Of a stretch of DNA of 64,000 nt, positions 52,558 through 62,259 are shown in pieces. The stretch comes from Shimia sp039969785 (GTDB lineage: Bacteria; Pseudomonadota; Alphaproteobacteria; Rhodobacterales; Rhodobacteraceae). Location: assembly GCF_039969785.1 (NCBI RefSeq), contig NZ_JBDVNC010000046.1:34173-98172 (forward strand). Reading direction: 5' to 3'. Numbering within the stretch: the stretch's first letter is position 1; each line of letters begins with the position of its first letter. The translations under genes were made by a program, and so were the position numbers. The notes beneath the pieces were generated by a model. It was not told where the DNA came from. It saw only the letters and a program-made list of their open reading frames with translations, and made no database searches.

Positions 52558-55500
52558 ATGGCGATGGAAAAAACCTTTAACGCAGCCGAGGCCGAGAGCC
52601 GGCTTTACGCCGCCTGGGAACAGGCCGGGTGCTTTAGCGCAGGCGCAAATGCAAAGCCCGGTGCTTCGACCTATTGCATCATGATCCCGCCCCCGAACGT
52701 CACCGGCGTGCTGCATATGGGCCATGCCTTCAACAACACGCTTCAGGACATCCTGATGCGTTGGAAACGCATGCAAGGCTATGACACGCTTTGGCAGCCC
52801 GGCACCGACCACGCGGGCATCGCCACCCAGATGGTTGTCGAACGCAAGCTGGCCGAAACCCAGCAGCCTTCGCGCAACGAACTGGGCCGCGAAAAATTCC
52901 TTGAAAAAGTCTGGGACTGGAAAGCTGAAAGCGGCGGCACCATTGTCAATCAGCTCAAGCGTCTTGGCGCGTCGTGCGACTGGGATCGCGAGGCCTTTAC
53001 CATGTCCGGCGCCCCCGGTGCGCCTGCGGATGTGGCCAGCGGCAATTTCCACGACGCCGTGCTCAAGGTCTTTGTCGACATGTACAACAAGGGCCTGATC
53101 TATCGCGGCAAGCGGCTGGTCAACTGGGATCCGCATTTTGAAACGGCGATTTCCGATCTTGAGGTCGAAAATGTCGAAGTTGCCGGTCACATGTGGCATT
53201 TCAAATACCCGCTCGCCAACGGCGCGACTTATGCCTATGTCGAGAAAGACGAAGACGGCAACATCACGCTGGAAGAGACGCGCGATTATATCTCGATCGC
53301 CACCACCCGGCCTGAAACCATGCTGGGCGACGGCGCAGTCGCGGTGCACCCATCAGATGAGCGGTACGCGCCTATTGTAGGCAAGCTGTGCGAAATTCCG
53401 GTCGGCCCCAAAGAACACCGCCGCCTGATCCCGATCATCACCGACGAATACCCTGACAAGGATTTCGGCTCGGGTGCTGTGAAAATCACCGGCGCACATG
53501 ACTTTAACGACTATCAGGTCGCCAAACGTGGCGGCATTCCGATGTATCGCCTGATGGACACCAAAGGTGCAATGCGCGCGGATGGCGAGGCGTATGACGC
53601 CGCCGCCGCCATCGCCATGTCCGTCGCCAAAGGTGAGAAGACGCTTTCTGAAAACGAAGCCGATGCTGTGAACCTTGTGCCAGACGACCTGCGCGGTCTC
53701 GACCGGTTCGAGGCGCGCAAACTGGTGGTCGATCAGATCACGTCCGAAGGCCTCGCTGTGATGATTTCGGAAACCAAAACGGTCAAGGACGAAGACGGCA
53801 ACAGCTCGGAAGTCACCCAGATCGTGCCGATGGTCGAAAACAAACCAATCATGCAGCCCTTTGGTGACCGCTCCAAAGTTGTGATTGAACCGATGCTGAC
53901 CGACCAGTGGTTTGTCGACGCTGAAAAAGTTGTTGGCCCCGCGCTGGACGCGGTGCGCAATGGCGACGTCAAGATCATGCCCGAGTCCGGTGAGAAAGTG
54001 TATTATCACTGGCTGGAAAACATCGAGCCCTGGTGCATCTCGCGCCAGCTGTGGTGGGGTCATCAGATTCCGGTTTGGTATGGTCTCAATCTCAAGGCGG
54101 ATGGTGTTTACGACGACGAAGGTGACGGCGTTCTGGACCTCGTTGAAATGGGGCGCCTTTTGGCTGATCAACAGTTGATAATCGGCGACGAAACGCATCA
54201 CTGCGCAGCGTCCTTTGACGATGTGAAGGCGCAGTTCTCTGACGACGAAGCGCGCCTGCCAACGCCGTTGAACCATGCGGCCGTCGTTGAAGTCGAAAAT
54301 CGTAACGAAGCCGTTAAGAGTTTTGCTGCCAGCTTGGCGGCATACGAGGTTTCACAAGATCCAACCAAACTGGTTTATCCGGTCTGGCGCGATCCCGACG
54401 TGCTCGACACATGGTTCTCCTCTGGCCTTTGGCCCATCGGCACGCTTGGCTGGCCCGAAGACACAGCGGAAATGCAAAAGTACTTCCCGACCTCGGACTT
54501 GATCACAGGTCAGGACATTCTTTTCTTCTGGGTCGCGCGCATGATCATGATGCAACTGGCCGTGGTCGATCAGATCCCGTTCGACACGGTCTACCTGCAT
54601 GGCCTCGTGCGCGACGCCAAGGGCAAGAAAATGTCGAAATCCACCGGCAATGTCATGGACCCGCTGGAAATCATCGACGAATACGGCGCCGACGCGCTGC
54701 GGTTTTCCTCGGCGGCCATGGCCGCGCTTGGCGGCGTCCTGAAACTGGACATGCAGCGCATCGCGGGCTACCGCAATTTTGGTACCAAGCTCTGGAACGC
54801 TGCGCGGTTTGCCGAAATGAACGGCGTATTTGAGGCCGACGTAATACCGACGCAATACCGACGTGACGCCGAAGGCATCCAAACTGCCAATAAATGGATC
54901 ATCGGAGAGACAGCGAAAGTACGCGAAACCGTCGACGACGCGCTTGAAAACTACCGGTTCAACGACGCGGCCAACGCGCTCTACGCCTTTGTCTGGGGCA
55001 AAGTCTGTGACTGGTATCTGGAGTTCTCAAAGCCTCTGTTCAATTCAGGCGACGCAGCCGTAATTGCCGAAACCAAGGCAACGATGCGCTGGGTCATTGA
55101 CCAATGCCTGCTGCTGTTGCACCCGATCATGCCCTTCATCACCGAAGAGCTGTGGGCAGAGCTGGGAACGCGTGAGAAAATGCTGGTGCATGCAGATTGG
55201 CCCACGTATCAAGCCGCTGATTTTGTGGATGAAAATGCAGATCTTGAAATGAACTGGGTGATCTCGGTGATCGACAATGTCCGCTCGGCGCGCGCCCAGA
55301 TGCACGTGCCTGCGGGGTTGAAAATCCCGATGCTGGTCAGCGAATTAGACGCCGCAGGTCGCGCCGCATGGGGCCGCAACGAAGCGCTGATCATGAAGCT
55401 GGCCCGCATCGACAGCCTGACCGAAACGTCCGAGTTCCCTAAGGGCTCGATCACGGTTGCGGTCGAAGGCGGCAGCTTTGGTTTACCTTTGGCCGATATC

Positions 55501-55713
55501 ATTGACATCGACGAGGAAAAGGCGCGGCTGGAAAAAACGCTTGGTAAGCTAGCCAAGGAACTGGGCGGATTGCGCGGCCGTCTCAACAACCCGAAATTTG
55601 TGGCATCCGCCCCGGAAGACGTGGTTGAAGAGGCGCGCGAAAATCTTGCTGCCCGCGAAGAGGAAGAGGCCAAACTCAATGCGGCTCTGGCCAAGCTCGC
55701 CGAGCTGGACTGA
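52558..55713 (+). CDS. valS: valyl-tRNA synthetase
   Basis: Class I synthetase charging tRNA-Val, 1051 residues. The HIGH-type motif is NVTGVLHMGHAF near residue 45 and KMSKS is GKKMSKSTGN near residue 690; an editing domain and a C-terminal coiled coil (EEKARLEKTLGKLAKELGGL) complete it. ATG 52558 is used; 52564 is an alternative. An 11-bp repeat inserted at codons 761-771 gives DVIPTQYRRDA in the anticodon-binding part without disturbing the frame. Confidence 0.97.
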   Translation: MAMEKTFNAAEAESRLYAAWEQAGCFSAGANAKPGASTYCIMIPPPNVTGVLHMGHAFNNTLQDILMRWKRMQGYDTLWQPGTDHAGIATQMVVERKLAETQQPSRNELGREKFLEKVWDWKAESGGTIVNQLKRLGASCDWDREAFTMSGAPGAPADVASGNFHDAVLKVFVDMYNKGLIYRGKRLVNWDPHFETAISDLEVENVEVAGHMWHFKYPLANGATYAYVEKDEDGNITLEETRDYISIATTRPETMLGDGAVAVHPSDERYAPIVGKLCEIPVGPKEHRRLIPIITDEYPDKDFGSGAVKITGAHDFNDYQVAKRGGIPMYRLMDTKGAMRADGEAYDAAAAIAMSVAKGEKTLSENEADAVNLVPDDLRGLDRFEARKLVVDQITSEGLAVMISETKTVKDEDGNSSEVTQIVPMVENKPIMQPFGDRSKVVIEPMLTDQWFVDAEKVVGPALDAVRNGDVKIMPESGEKVYYHWLENIEPWCISRQLWWGHQIPVWYGLNLKADGVYDDEGDGVLDLVEMGRLLADQQLIIGDETHHCAASFDDVKAQFSDDEARLPTPLNHAAVVEVENRNEAVKSFAASLAAYEVSQDPTKLVYPVWRDPDVLDTWFSSGLWPIGTLGWPEDTAEMQKYFPTSDLITGQDILFFWVARMIMMQLAVVDQIPFDTVYLHGLVRDAKGKKMSKSTGNVMDPLEIIDEYGADALRFSSAAMAALGGVLKLDMQRIAGYRNFGTKLWNAARFAEMNGVFEADVIPTQYRRDAEGIQTANKWIIGETAKVRETVDDALENYRFNDAANALYAFVWGKVCDWYLEFSKPLFNSGDAAVIAETKATMRWVIDQCLLLLHPIMPFITEELWAELGTREKMLVHADWPTYQAADFVDENADLEMNWVISVIDNVRSARAQMHVPAGLKIPMLVSELDAAGRAAWGRNEALIMKLARIDSLTETSEFPKGSITVAVEGGSFGLPLADIIDIDEEKARLEKTLGKLAKELGGLRGRLNNPKFVASAPEDVVEEARENLAAREEEEAKLNAALAKLAELD
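54838..54870 (+). repeat. 11-bp tandem repeat, copy C, inside valS
   Basis: Three units, GACGTAATACC, GACGCAATACC and GACGTGACGCC. Their total of 33 bp equals 11 codons, so the valS frame is kept. Related arrays are at 9629 and 17403. Confidence 0.7.
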
Positions 55714-55772
55714 CCTGTTGAATTTCAGCGCATTGCGCCGAGGCTGTCACAAGTCTTAGAATGGCCACCTCC

Positions 55773-55800
55773 GTAGGTCGGACAAGTTTGTCCGACCTAC
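55773..55800. terminator. 28-bp palindrome between convergent genes
   Basis: Two 13-bp arms (GTAGGTCGGACAA and its complement) around a 2-nt centre, located between valS and the convergent crotonase gene. It may act as a two-way terminator, or be a dispersed palindromic repeat; no T-run is present. Confidence 0.55.
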
Positions 55801-55804
55801 CAGT

Positions 55805-56596
55805 TCACTCAAAATTCGGATTTCGTTTCTGAATGTTAGCGCCGATCACCTCCATCTGATGCGGTTTCCCGATCAACGTGGATTGCACCCGGCTTTCCTC
55901 TAGCAACACAGCATCGACATCATCCAAATTCTCTTCGGAAAATCCAATCAATGCCTTGGCCGCCCGAACCGCAGAAGGGCTCTTAAGGGCTATGTCTCCC
56001 GCCAACGCCATTGCCACATCCATTGGCGCGCCTGCCACTTGCGTCACCAATCCCCAATCCAAAGCTTGCTGCGCGTCAAAAGGCATCGCCGTATATGTCA
56101 GTCGCCGTATAACATCGCTTCGTGTCAGATGCGGCAACAGCGCCATGCCACCCATATCCGGTACAATGCCCCACTTCATTTCCATGATCGACATTTTCGT
56201 ATCCGGTGCCGCGATGCGGATATCAGCGCCCAGCGCGATCTGACACCCGCCGCCATACGCCACGCCTTGCAATACACAAATCACCGGTACAGGCAATTTG
56301 CGCCACACCATAGATGCCTGCTGAAACAGGTTTGCATTCCCATGAGACCGCGGCATCAGCATCTCTTCCGGATCTTGCCCCGCCATCGCGCCAAACGACA
56401 TCACGTCCAGCCCTGCGCAAAACGCTTTGCCTTCGCCCGAGAGCACCACAACCCGAACGTCATCATTGTCCATCAACCCTTCTCCGGCAGCCACAATGGC
56501 CTGCATCATCTCCGGGTCCAGCGCGTTCATCTTGTCGCCGCGGGTCAGCGTCACGCGCGCTATGTGGTTTTCGATTTCAACTGAGACACGGGCCAT
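55805..56596 (-). CDS. enoyl-CoA hydratase/isomerase family protein
   Basis: A crotonase-fold protein of 263 residues. The oxyanion-hole segments are GEGKAFCAGLDVMSFG and VAYGGGCQIALGADIRIA; MEMKWGIVPDMGGMALLPHL is the conserved stretch where the catalytic Glu of hydratases would be, but here it reads with Asp, so an isomerase or another crotonase activity is possible. ATG 56596 follows CAAAGGAGGTGCCC. Acts on CoA thioesters in the cytoplasm. Gene is single. Confidence 0.88.
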   Translation of the reverse strand: MARVSVEIENHIARVTLTRGDKMNALDPEMMQAIVAAGEGLMDNDDVRVVVLSGEGKAFCAGLDVMSFGAMAGQDPEEMLMPRSHGNANLFQQASMVWRKLPVPVICVLQGVAYGGGCQIALGADIRIAAPDTKMSIMEMKWGIVPDMGGMALLPHLTRSDVIRRLTYTAMPFDAQQALDWGLVTQVAGAPMDVAMALAGDIALKSPSAVRAAKALIGFSEENLDDVDAVLLEESRVQSTLIGKPHQMEVIGANIQKRNPNFE

Positions 56597-56712
56597 GGGC
56601 ACCTCCTTTGGGCTGGCTGCACCCAGTCTTTCCTGCACCTGCAACGAAATCCACCCTAACGTAGGGGCATTTCAAACTTGCCGTGACAACCCACTTCGGC
56701 CACTCTTAAGAA

Positions 56713-57816
56713 ATGACAGGACCCCGATTTACAAAGCTCGCTCAAAGCTTGCCCGCCACAGTTCCCTTTGTCGGCCCCGAAGCACAGGAACGCGCCATGG
56801 GCCATCCATTTGCCGCGCGTCTGGGGGCAAATGAAAATGTGTTTGGCCCATCGCCCAAAGCTATTGCCGCCATGCAAAAGACCGCTGCAGACATATGGAT
56901 GTATGGCGATCCGGAAAGCTTTGAGCTGCGCGATGCTCTTGCTGCGCATCACCGCATCCGACGTGAAAACATCGTCGTGGGTGAAGGTATTGACGGGCTT
57001 TTGGGCTATCTGGTGCGCCTGCTGGTCGGTCCCGGAGATACTGTGGTCACTTCCGACGGGGCCTATCCGACGTTCAATTATCATGTCTCGGGATTTGGCG
57101 GCACATTGCACAAAGTTCCCTATCGCGACGACGCAGAAGACCTGTCTGCACTGCTCGCCAAAGCGGCAGAAGTGAATGCTAAGCTGGTTTATTTTGCCAA
57201 CCCCGACAACCCGATGGGCAGTTGGTGCAAGGGCGAAGACATCGCAGACCAGTTCGGCGCCATTCCGGATGGGTGCGTGCTGCTGTTAGATGAAGCATAT
57301 GTCGAGCTGGCCCCAAAAGGCACCGCAGCGCCTATTGATATTGATGATCCGCGCGTGATCCGAATGCGCACCTTTTCCAAAGGGTATGGTATGGCCGGCG
57401 CCCGGGTGGGCTACGCGATGGGAGAAGCCAGTTTCATCCGCGCGTTTGAAAAAATCCGCAACCATTTCGGTATGAATCGCGCTGCTCAGGCCGGGGCATT
57501 GGCGGCCCTGCAGGATGCCGACTGGTTGGCACAAACACGCGAAAACGTCGCTGCGGCTCGCGATACGATCACAGATATCGCTTCCAAATACGGTCTTTCC
57601 GCCTTGCCCTCGGCCACAAATTTCGTCGCCATAGATTGCGGCAAAGACGGGGAATACGCCAAAGCAATACTCGATGGGCTGGTCGCGCGCGGCATCTTTG
57701 TGCGTATGCCTTTTGTCGCGCCTCAGAACCGGTGTATCCGTCTCAGCTGCGGACCACAAAGCAATCTGGCACTGTTTGACGAAGCGCTCGAAGCTGTTTT
57801 GGCAGAACTCGGCTGA
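56713..57816 (+). CDS. histidinol-phosphate aminotransferase-like PLP enzyme
   Basis: A class I/II aminotransferase of 367 residues. The PLP lysine lies in RTFSKGYGMAGARVGYAMGE, preceded by LLLDEAYVEL; LGANENVFGPSPKAI at the N-terminus and the final CIRLSCGPQSN (Arg binding the carboxylate) are in the HisC pattern. It may be HisC or a related aromatic or general aminotransferase; no other his genes adjoin. Start ATG 56713 lacks a strong ribosome binding site. A small membrane gene follows. Confidence 0.87.
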   Translation: MTGPRFTKLAQSLPATVPFVGPEAQERAMGHPFAARLGANENVFGPSPKAIAAMQKTAADIWMYGDPESFELRDALAAHHRIRRENIVVGEGIDGLLGYLVRLLVGPGDTVVTSDGAYPTFNYHVSGFGGTLHKVPYRDDAEDLSALLAKAAEVNAKLVYFANPDNPMGSWCKGEDIADQFGAIPDGCVLLLDEAYVELAPKGTAAPIDIDDPRVIRMRTFSKGYGMAGARVGYAMGEASFIRAFEKIRNHFGMNRAAQAGALAALQDADWLAQTRENVAAARDTITDIASKYGLSALPSATNFVAIDCGKDGEYAKAILDGLVARGIFVRMPFVAPQNRCIRLSCGPQSNLALFDEALEAVLAELG

Positions 57817-57892
57817 TCACACGGGCAGTCACGAAAAATTTTTCGCCAAGCTCGCGATCCGGCGTTATCCTTGTAACTCAAGGAGTCCACGC

Positions 57893-58069
57893 ATGTCCCG
57901 CCCAATTCAAAGAGTCGAGGATTACACCAACACCTGTCTTGTGATGGGGTTCGTAAACCTGCTCTGGATATTTGGCACACTGTGGGTGCTTTGGGGTATG
58001 CCTGCGGTGATGGTTCTGGCCGTCATTCTGAACGCAGGCATAAACCGTATCAGCTCGCGTCGCGACTAG
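57893..58069 (+). CDS. small membrane protein, 58 residues
   Basis: A short frame beginning with ATG behind CAAGGAGTCCACGC, a strong ribosome binding site. The protein has an N-terminal polar stretch (MSRPIQRVEDYTNTCL) and two hydrophobic segments (VMGFVNLLWIFGTLWVLWG and VMVLAVILNAGI). No family is recognised. It lies 76 nt after the aminotransferase and its 3' end overlaps the convergent class V aminotransferase gene by 20 nt. Confidence 0.7.
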   Translation: MSRPIQRVEDYTNTCLVMGFVNLLWIFGTLWVLWGMPAVMVLAVILNAGINRISSRRD

Positions 58070-59261
58070 CTTGGGCAATCACCTTTGACGCGGCTTCCAA
58101 CCCTCCTGAACCGTGCGGAATGTCCAACGCCACAAGACCGGTTTGCACCGTTGCCAACAGTCCCAGTATCATCTGAGCATTCACATGCCCCATATGACCA
58201 AACCGGAAGAACCCGTCGCTTGCGGGATCTTCGTCGGTTGCCATGCCCAGTCCTATCCCAAGCGTGATACCCGCTTTGTCCTGACACCAGCGACGCAGCG
58301 CGGTCCCGTGCGGCGCGCCCAGCCTCAGCGATGTCACTGCATGGCTGCGAAATGCAGGATCTGCAATGTTTAGCTCCATCGGTCCGCCCTGCCCCCAGGC
58401 ATCCACAGCCGCCCAAATCGCCTGTGCCAACACCTTGTGGCGCGTCAAAACATGCTCCAGACCCTCGGACATGATCATATCAAGTGACGCGCGCAATCCA
58501 TAAAGATGGTGCGTTGGTGCTGTGCCACAAAACAACAGCGGGAATGCTTCAGGGTTCGCACGCGGTTGCCAATCCCAATACCGGCTGACGCGCGGCATCC
58601 GGGCCCGCACGGCCGCCGCCTTGTCGTTAAAGAAAACAAAGCCCACGCCCGGCGGAACCATCAGGCCTTTTTGGCTGGCCGCGACCATGACATCGACACC
58701 CCAGGCGTCCATCTCAAAACGATCACACCCCAGGGAAGCGATACAATCCACCATCAGCAACGCGGGGTGCCCGACTGCGTCTATGGCCTGCCGCAGCGCC
58801 AGGATGTCGGACTTCGCCGAGGAGGAAGTATCCACATGTACCGCCAGTACAGCCTTGATGGTCTGATCGGTGTCGTTCGCCAATGCGTCGGCCACGCGGT
58901 CCGGATCAATCGGGCTACGGCGTCCGAAATCAAGCACGTCTATCTCTGCGCCCAAACCAACCGCCATTTCCGACCAGCCGTGCCCAAAGGCGCCGGTCGC
59001 AGGAACCAAAACACGATCTCCGGGGGCCAAGACGTTAGACAAAGATGCCTCCCAGACTGCATGTCCGTTGCCCAGATAGATCGTCGCATTATGGCGTGTG
59101 CCCGCAACTTTTCTGAGATCCGTCAACACAGTGTCCGTCAGGTCAATCAGTTCACCTTCGTAGATATTGGGCGACGCGCGGTGCATCGCCCGCAAGACGT
59201 CATCCGGAATAACCGAAGGCCCCGGAATCGCCAGATAAGACCGCCCCTGACTCAAGTCCAT
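58050..59261 (-). CDS. class V aminotransferase (serine/alanine-glyoxylate type)
   Basis: A 403-residue PLP enzyme of the alanine-glyoxylate/serine-glyoxylate aminotransferase family. SYLAIPGPSVIPDDVLRAMH at the start, the VDCIASLGCDRFEMDAWGVD with PLP-ring Asp, and the lysine in VAASQKGLMVPPG are the hallmarks. Probably donates amino groups to glyoxylate. ATG 59261, behind GGGAGTGGTGAAC, is chosen over an in-frame GTG at 59270. The C-terminal end overlaps the small membrane gene. Confidence 0.9.
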   Translation of the reverse strand: MDLSQGRSYLAIPGPSVIPDDVLRAMHRASPNIYEGELIDLTDTVLTDLRKVAGTRHNATIYLGNGHAVWEASLSNVLAPGDRVLVPATGAFGHGWSEMAVGLGAEIDVLDFGRRSPIDPDRVADALANDTDQTIKAVLAVHVDTSSSAKSDILALRQAIDAVGHPALLMVDCIASLGCDRFEMDAWGVDVMVAASQKGLMVPPGVGFVFFNDKAAAVRARMPRVSRYWDWQPRANPEAFPLLFCGTAPTHHLYGLRASLDMIMSEGLEHVLTRHKVLAQAIWAAVDAWGQGGPMELNIADPAFRSHAVTSLRLGAPHGTALRRWCQDKAGITLGIGLGMATDEDPASDGFFRFGHMGHVNAQMILGLLATVQTGLVALDIPHGSGGLEAASKVIAQASRDAS

Positions 59262-59448
59262 GTTCACCACTCCCGCTTTAGCGATCCGACCCTATCCCGA
59301 TGCGGGCCGACGTCAACAACCCGCAGTCATCAATAGTGTTTTTCTGCTGCATACGCCCAATTTTCACACCGCTGACCCATTGGCTCTGGTTTTGCGTTTC
59401 CCGGCCCTGTAAACCTGCCAGACCATAGTCCAACGCACAGGCCCCATA

Positions 59449-61323
59449 TTGGCACAGCCCGAAACAGAAACAGCCCACGACGCCCGTTCTTTGATGCTCT
59501 GGGTTTGGCGTGGCTACCTCAGCAAATATAAGTGGCTTCTGTTTATCTCCGCGGTGCTTATGGCCATTGAGGGTTCATCGCTTGGCGCGTTCAGCTACAT
59601 GATGAAGCCGATGTTTGACTCTGCCTTTACACAAGGCAGCACGGATGCGCTCTTGGTGGTAGGACTGATCTTTGGCGGCATTTTCGCGGTGCGTGGCGCA
59701 ACAAGCATTTTGCACAAGGTTCTGATGACTGCGATTGCGCAAAAAGCTGCGGCTGATCTGCGTACCGACCTGCTGGGCCACCTAATGCGACAGGATACCG
59801 CCTATCATCAGACACATCCGCCGGGGTTTCTGCTCCAGCGCATTCAATCAGACGTGCAATCCATAAACAACGTCTGGGGTGCCTTCATCACCAGGGCAGC
59901 TCGCGATTTCTTTTCACTGATCATCCTGCTCGGCGTCGCAATCAGCATCGATTGGAAATGGACCCTGCTGGCCTGTATCGCAACGCCGCTTCTGATCCTG
60001 CCTACATTCGTCGTGCAGCGATTTGTGCGTCGTCGCGCGCGCGAAGTCCGTGATCTTGGGGCCAAAATCGCGACCCTGCTGGACGAGATATTTCACGGAA
60101 TTGTGCCAACCAAACTAAACCGCCTCGAAGACTATCAGACCGAAAAATTCACAGTGTCCACCAAAAAGCTGGTGCGCTCCGAAGTGCGCGCGGCAACCGG
60201 TTCGGCCACTATCGGCGCCATGGTGGATTTCACCGCAGGCATCGGCATTTTCTGCGTTCTGCTTTACGGCGGTGGCGAAATTGTTGCTGGTGATAAGACC
60301 GTTGGCCAGTTCATGAGCTTTTTTACAGCGATCGGCATGATGTTTGAACCGCTCAGGCGACTGGGCAGCATTGCCGGGATTTGGCAGATCGCCGCCTCGT
60401 CGATTGAGCGTATCAAGGAACTTCTGGACATCCAGCCCACCCTGATTGATCCCGCACGCCCTCTTGCGCCCCCAAAAGAAGTACCCGGCGTGGACCTGCA
60501 GGATGTTCATCTGTCCTATGGAGATACGCAGGTGCTACAGGGCGCCACGTTCACCGCTGAACCCGGCAAAACCACTGCAATCGTGGGCGCATCCGGCGCG
60601 GGCAAATCCACCGTTTTCAATATCCTGACCCGTCTGGTTGACCCGCAATCCGGCAACGTGCTTGTCGGCGGGGTTGGTGCAGCCGATCTGACATTGGCAG
60701 ATTTGCGAGGCCTCTTCTCTGTAGTCTCTCAGGACGCCATGTTGTTCGATGAAACGCTCCGGGAAAACATCCTGCTGGGTCAATCCAACGTCGACCCGGA
60801 ACGGCTGGAGCAGGTTCTCAAGGCCGCCCATGTTGCGGATTTCCTGCCCAAACTGGCCGACGGGCTCGACACAGAGGTCGGTCCACGCGGCACCAACCTG
60901 TCGGGAGGCCAACGCCAGCGCGTGGTTATTGCCCGTGCCCTGTTGCGCAACACACCGATCCTGTTGCTGGACGAAGCCACCTCTGCGTTGGATGCACAAT
61001 CCGAAACCGTGGTGCAAAAGGCGCTTGATCTGCTGTCACAGGGACGCACCACACTGGTAATCGCCCACCGGCTTTCGACGGTGCGCCAGGCTGACAAGAT
61101 TGTGGTCATGGACAAAGGCATGGTCGTAGATCAGGGCACGCATGACGAATTGTTGGAGCGGGGCGGAATTTACGCCGAACTCTATCGACTGCAATTCAAC
61201 ACAGAAGGCGAAAGCGCTGAAGCAAAAGCTTTGAAAGCCATTGAGAACCCCGAAGTGGTCACCGCCCAGCCCAACAAATCCATCTTTGGACGCATGCTTT
61301 CGCGTTTGCCCTGGGTCCGCTGA
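59449..61323 (+). CDS. ABC transporter with fused permease and ATPase (MsbA-like)
   Basis: A 624-residue half-transporter: a six-helix membrane domain in residues 20-330 and an ATPase domain with Walker A GASGAGKST (about 380), signature LSGGQRQR (about 483) and Walker B LLLDEATSALD (about 503). MsbA-like proteins flip lipid A or export lipids and drugs, working as dimers in the inner membrane. The start is a TTG at 59449 with weak ribosome binding site; ATG 59492 is an alternative. No partner genes adjoin. Confidence 0.92.
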   Translation: MAQPETETAHDARSLMLWVWRGYLSKYKWLLFISAVLMAIEGSSLGAFSYMMKPMFDSAFTQGSTDALLVVGLIFGGIFAVRGATSILHKVLMTAIAQKAAADLRTDLLGHLMRQDTAYHQTHPPGFLLQRIQSDVQSINNVWGAFITRAARDFFSLIILLGVAISIDWKWTLLACIATPLLILPTFVVQRFVRRRAREVRDLGAKIATLLDEIFHGIVPTKLNRLEDYQTEKFTVSTKKLVRSEVRAATGSATIGAMVDFTAGIGIFCVLLYGGGEIVAGDKTVGQFMSFFTAIGMMFEPLRRLGSIAGIWQIAASSIERIKELLDIQPTLIDPARPLAPPKEVPGVDLQDVHLSYGDTQVLQGATFTAEPGKTTAIVGASGAGKSTVFNILTRLVDPQSGNVLVGGVGAADLTLADLRGLFSVVSQDAMLFDETLRENILLGQSNVDPERLEQVLKAAHVADFLPKLADGLDTEVGPRGTNLSGGQRQRVVIARALLRNTPILLLDEATSALDAQSETVVQKALDLLSQGRTTLVIAHRLSTVRQADKIVVMDKGMVVDQGTHDELLERGGIYAELYRLQFNTEGESAEAKALKAIENPEVVTAQPNKSIFGRMLSRLPWVR

Positions 61324-61454
61324 GTATGGGGTCAGTTGCGAATAGGGGCGAAATCCTGCGCTAAGGGTTTACGCCTCTTTATGTTGGCTTCGAGCCCAAT
61401 TTAACCGATGCCGCGCGGCGCATGAATGTCCGGTTCTGGTTTTCGACGCCATGG

Positions 61455-62255
61455 TCAGGCGACAAGTCCGAGTTCTTGGTCGGTGGCTGTTGCCGAATAT
61501 TTTTCCCTGGGGGGCATAGGTCTTGATTGCCAAGGCGGCTCGAAGGCGAAGCTTGAAACATTGCGCCCTTCTGGCAAGGCACCATTTCCCGCTCCAAGCG
61601 CGTAGTCGTAGTACAACTTGACAATCTCTTCATCGGTCACCTGCTTTGTCGCCGGATGCGCCACGCATGCGCCATGCCACGCTCGAACACGGTCATAGTC
61701 CTTGCCTTCGGGAAGTTTGAAACCCTCGTAGTATTCAAGGAACCAAAATCGCTTGAACATTGGCGTGAAGACGGCCTCTGCCAAACCGAAGTCCTTAAAC
61801 AGATATGGACCGGTTGGGCTGTGATGACTCAGGAAATCGTCAATGCCCCGATACAGCGCCAATAGCTTGTCTAGATGTGCCTCCCGCTGTGCCGGGTCCT
61901 GGTTCATGACAAAGAGATAACCTGCCATCGTGAACGGGCCCTCGCGGGCAATCAGCATCGACTCAATGGCATGTTCGACCGGGTCGCTGCGGCGCAGCGG
62001 TGCCCCCGGCAAGGCTTCGTCAAAATAGCGCAGGATGACCAGGCTTTCCTTGAGAATGCGCCCGTCGCTGGTTTCCAGCACCGGCAAGGCAGTAGTGCCT
62101 CGGGTCTTGGCCAGCAAATCCGGATCGCGCGGCTTGGTGATGTCCACGACCCGGAATTCCACGGCATCTGTTAGCCCCCGCAGAGCCAGTAGGATTTCCA
62201 GACGTTGTGAAAATGGGCAGGCGGGAATGTGATAGACGATGTGCTTTTCGGTCAT
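61455..62255 (-). CDS. glutathione S-transferase family protein
   Basis: A 266-residue GST-fold protein, longer than the usual 200-230. The N-terminal thioredoxin domain has IPACPFSQRLEILLAL, with the Cys-Pro-Phe-Ser motif of glutaredoxin/omega-type GSTs, and the cis-Pro in TALPVLETSDG; a helical C-terminal domain follows. The N-terminal Cys suggests lyase, reductase or dehalogenase chemistry with glutathione. Start ATG 62255 (MTEKHIVYHI) lies 4 nt beyond the cupin stop, so the two are one operon. Confidence 0.85.
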   Translation of the reverse strand: MTEKHIVYHIPACPFSQRLEILLALRGLTDAVEFRVVDITKPRDPDLLAKTRGTTALPVLETSDGRILKESLVILRYFDEALPGAPLRRSDPVEHAIESMLIAREGPFTMAGYLFVMNQDPAQREAHLDKLLALYRGIDDFLSHHSPTGPYLFKDFGLAEAVFTPMFKRFWFLEYYEGFKLPEGKDYDRVRAWHGACVAHPATKQVTDEEIVKLYYDYALGAGNGALPEGRNVSSFAFEPPWQSRPMPPREKYSATATDQELGLVA

Positions 62256-62259
62256 GTGA

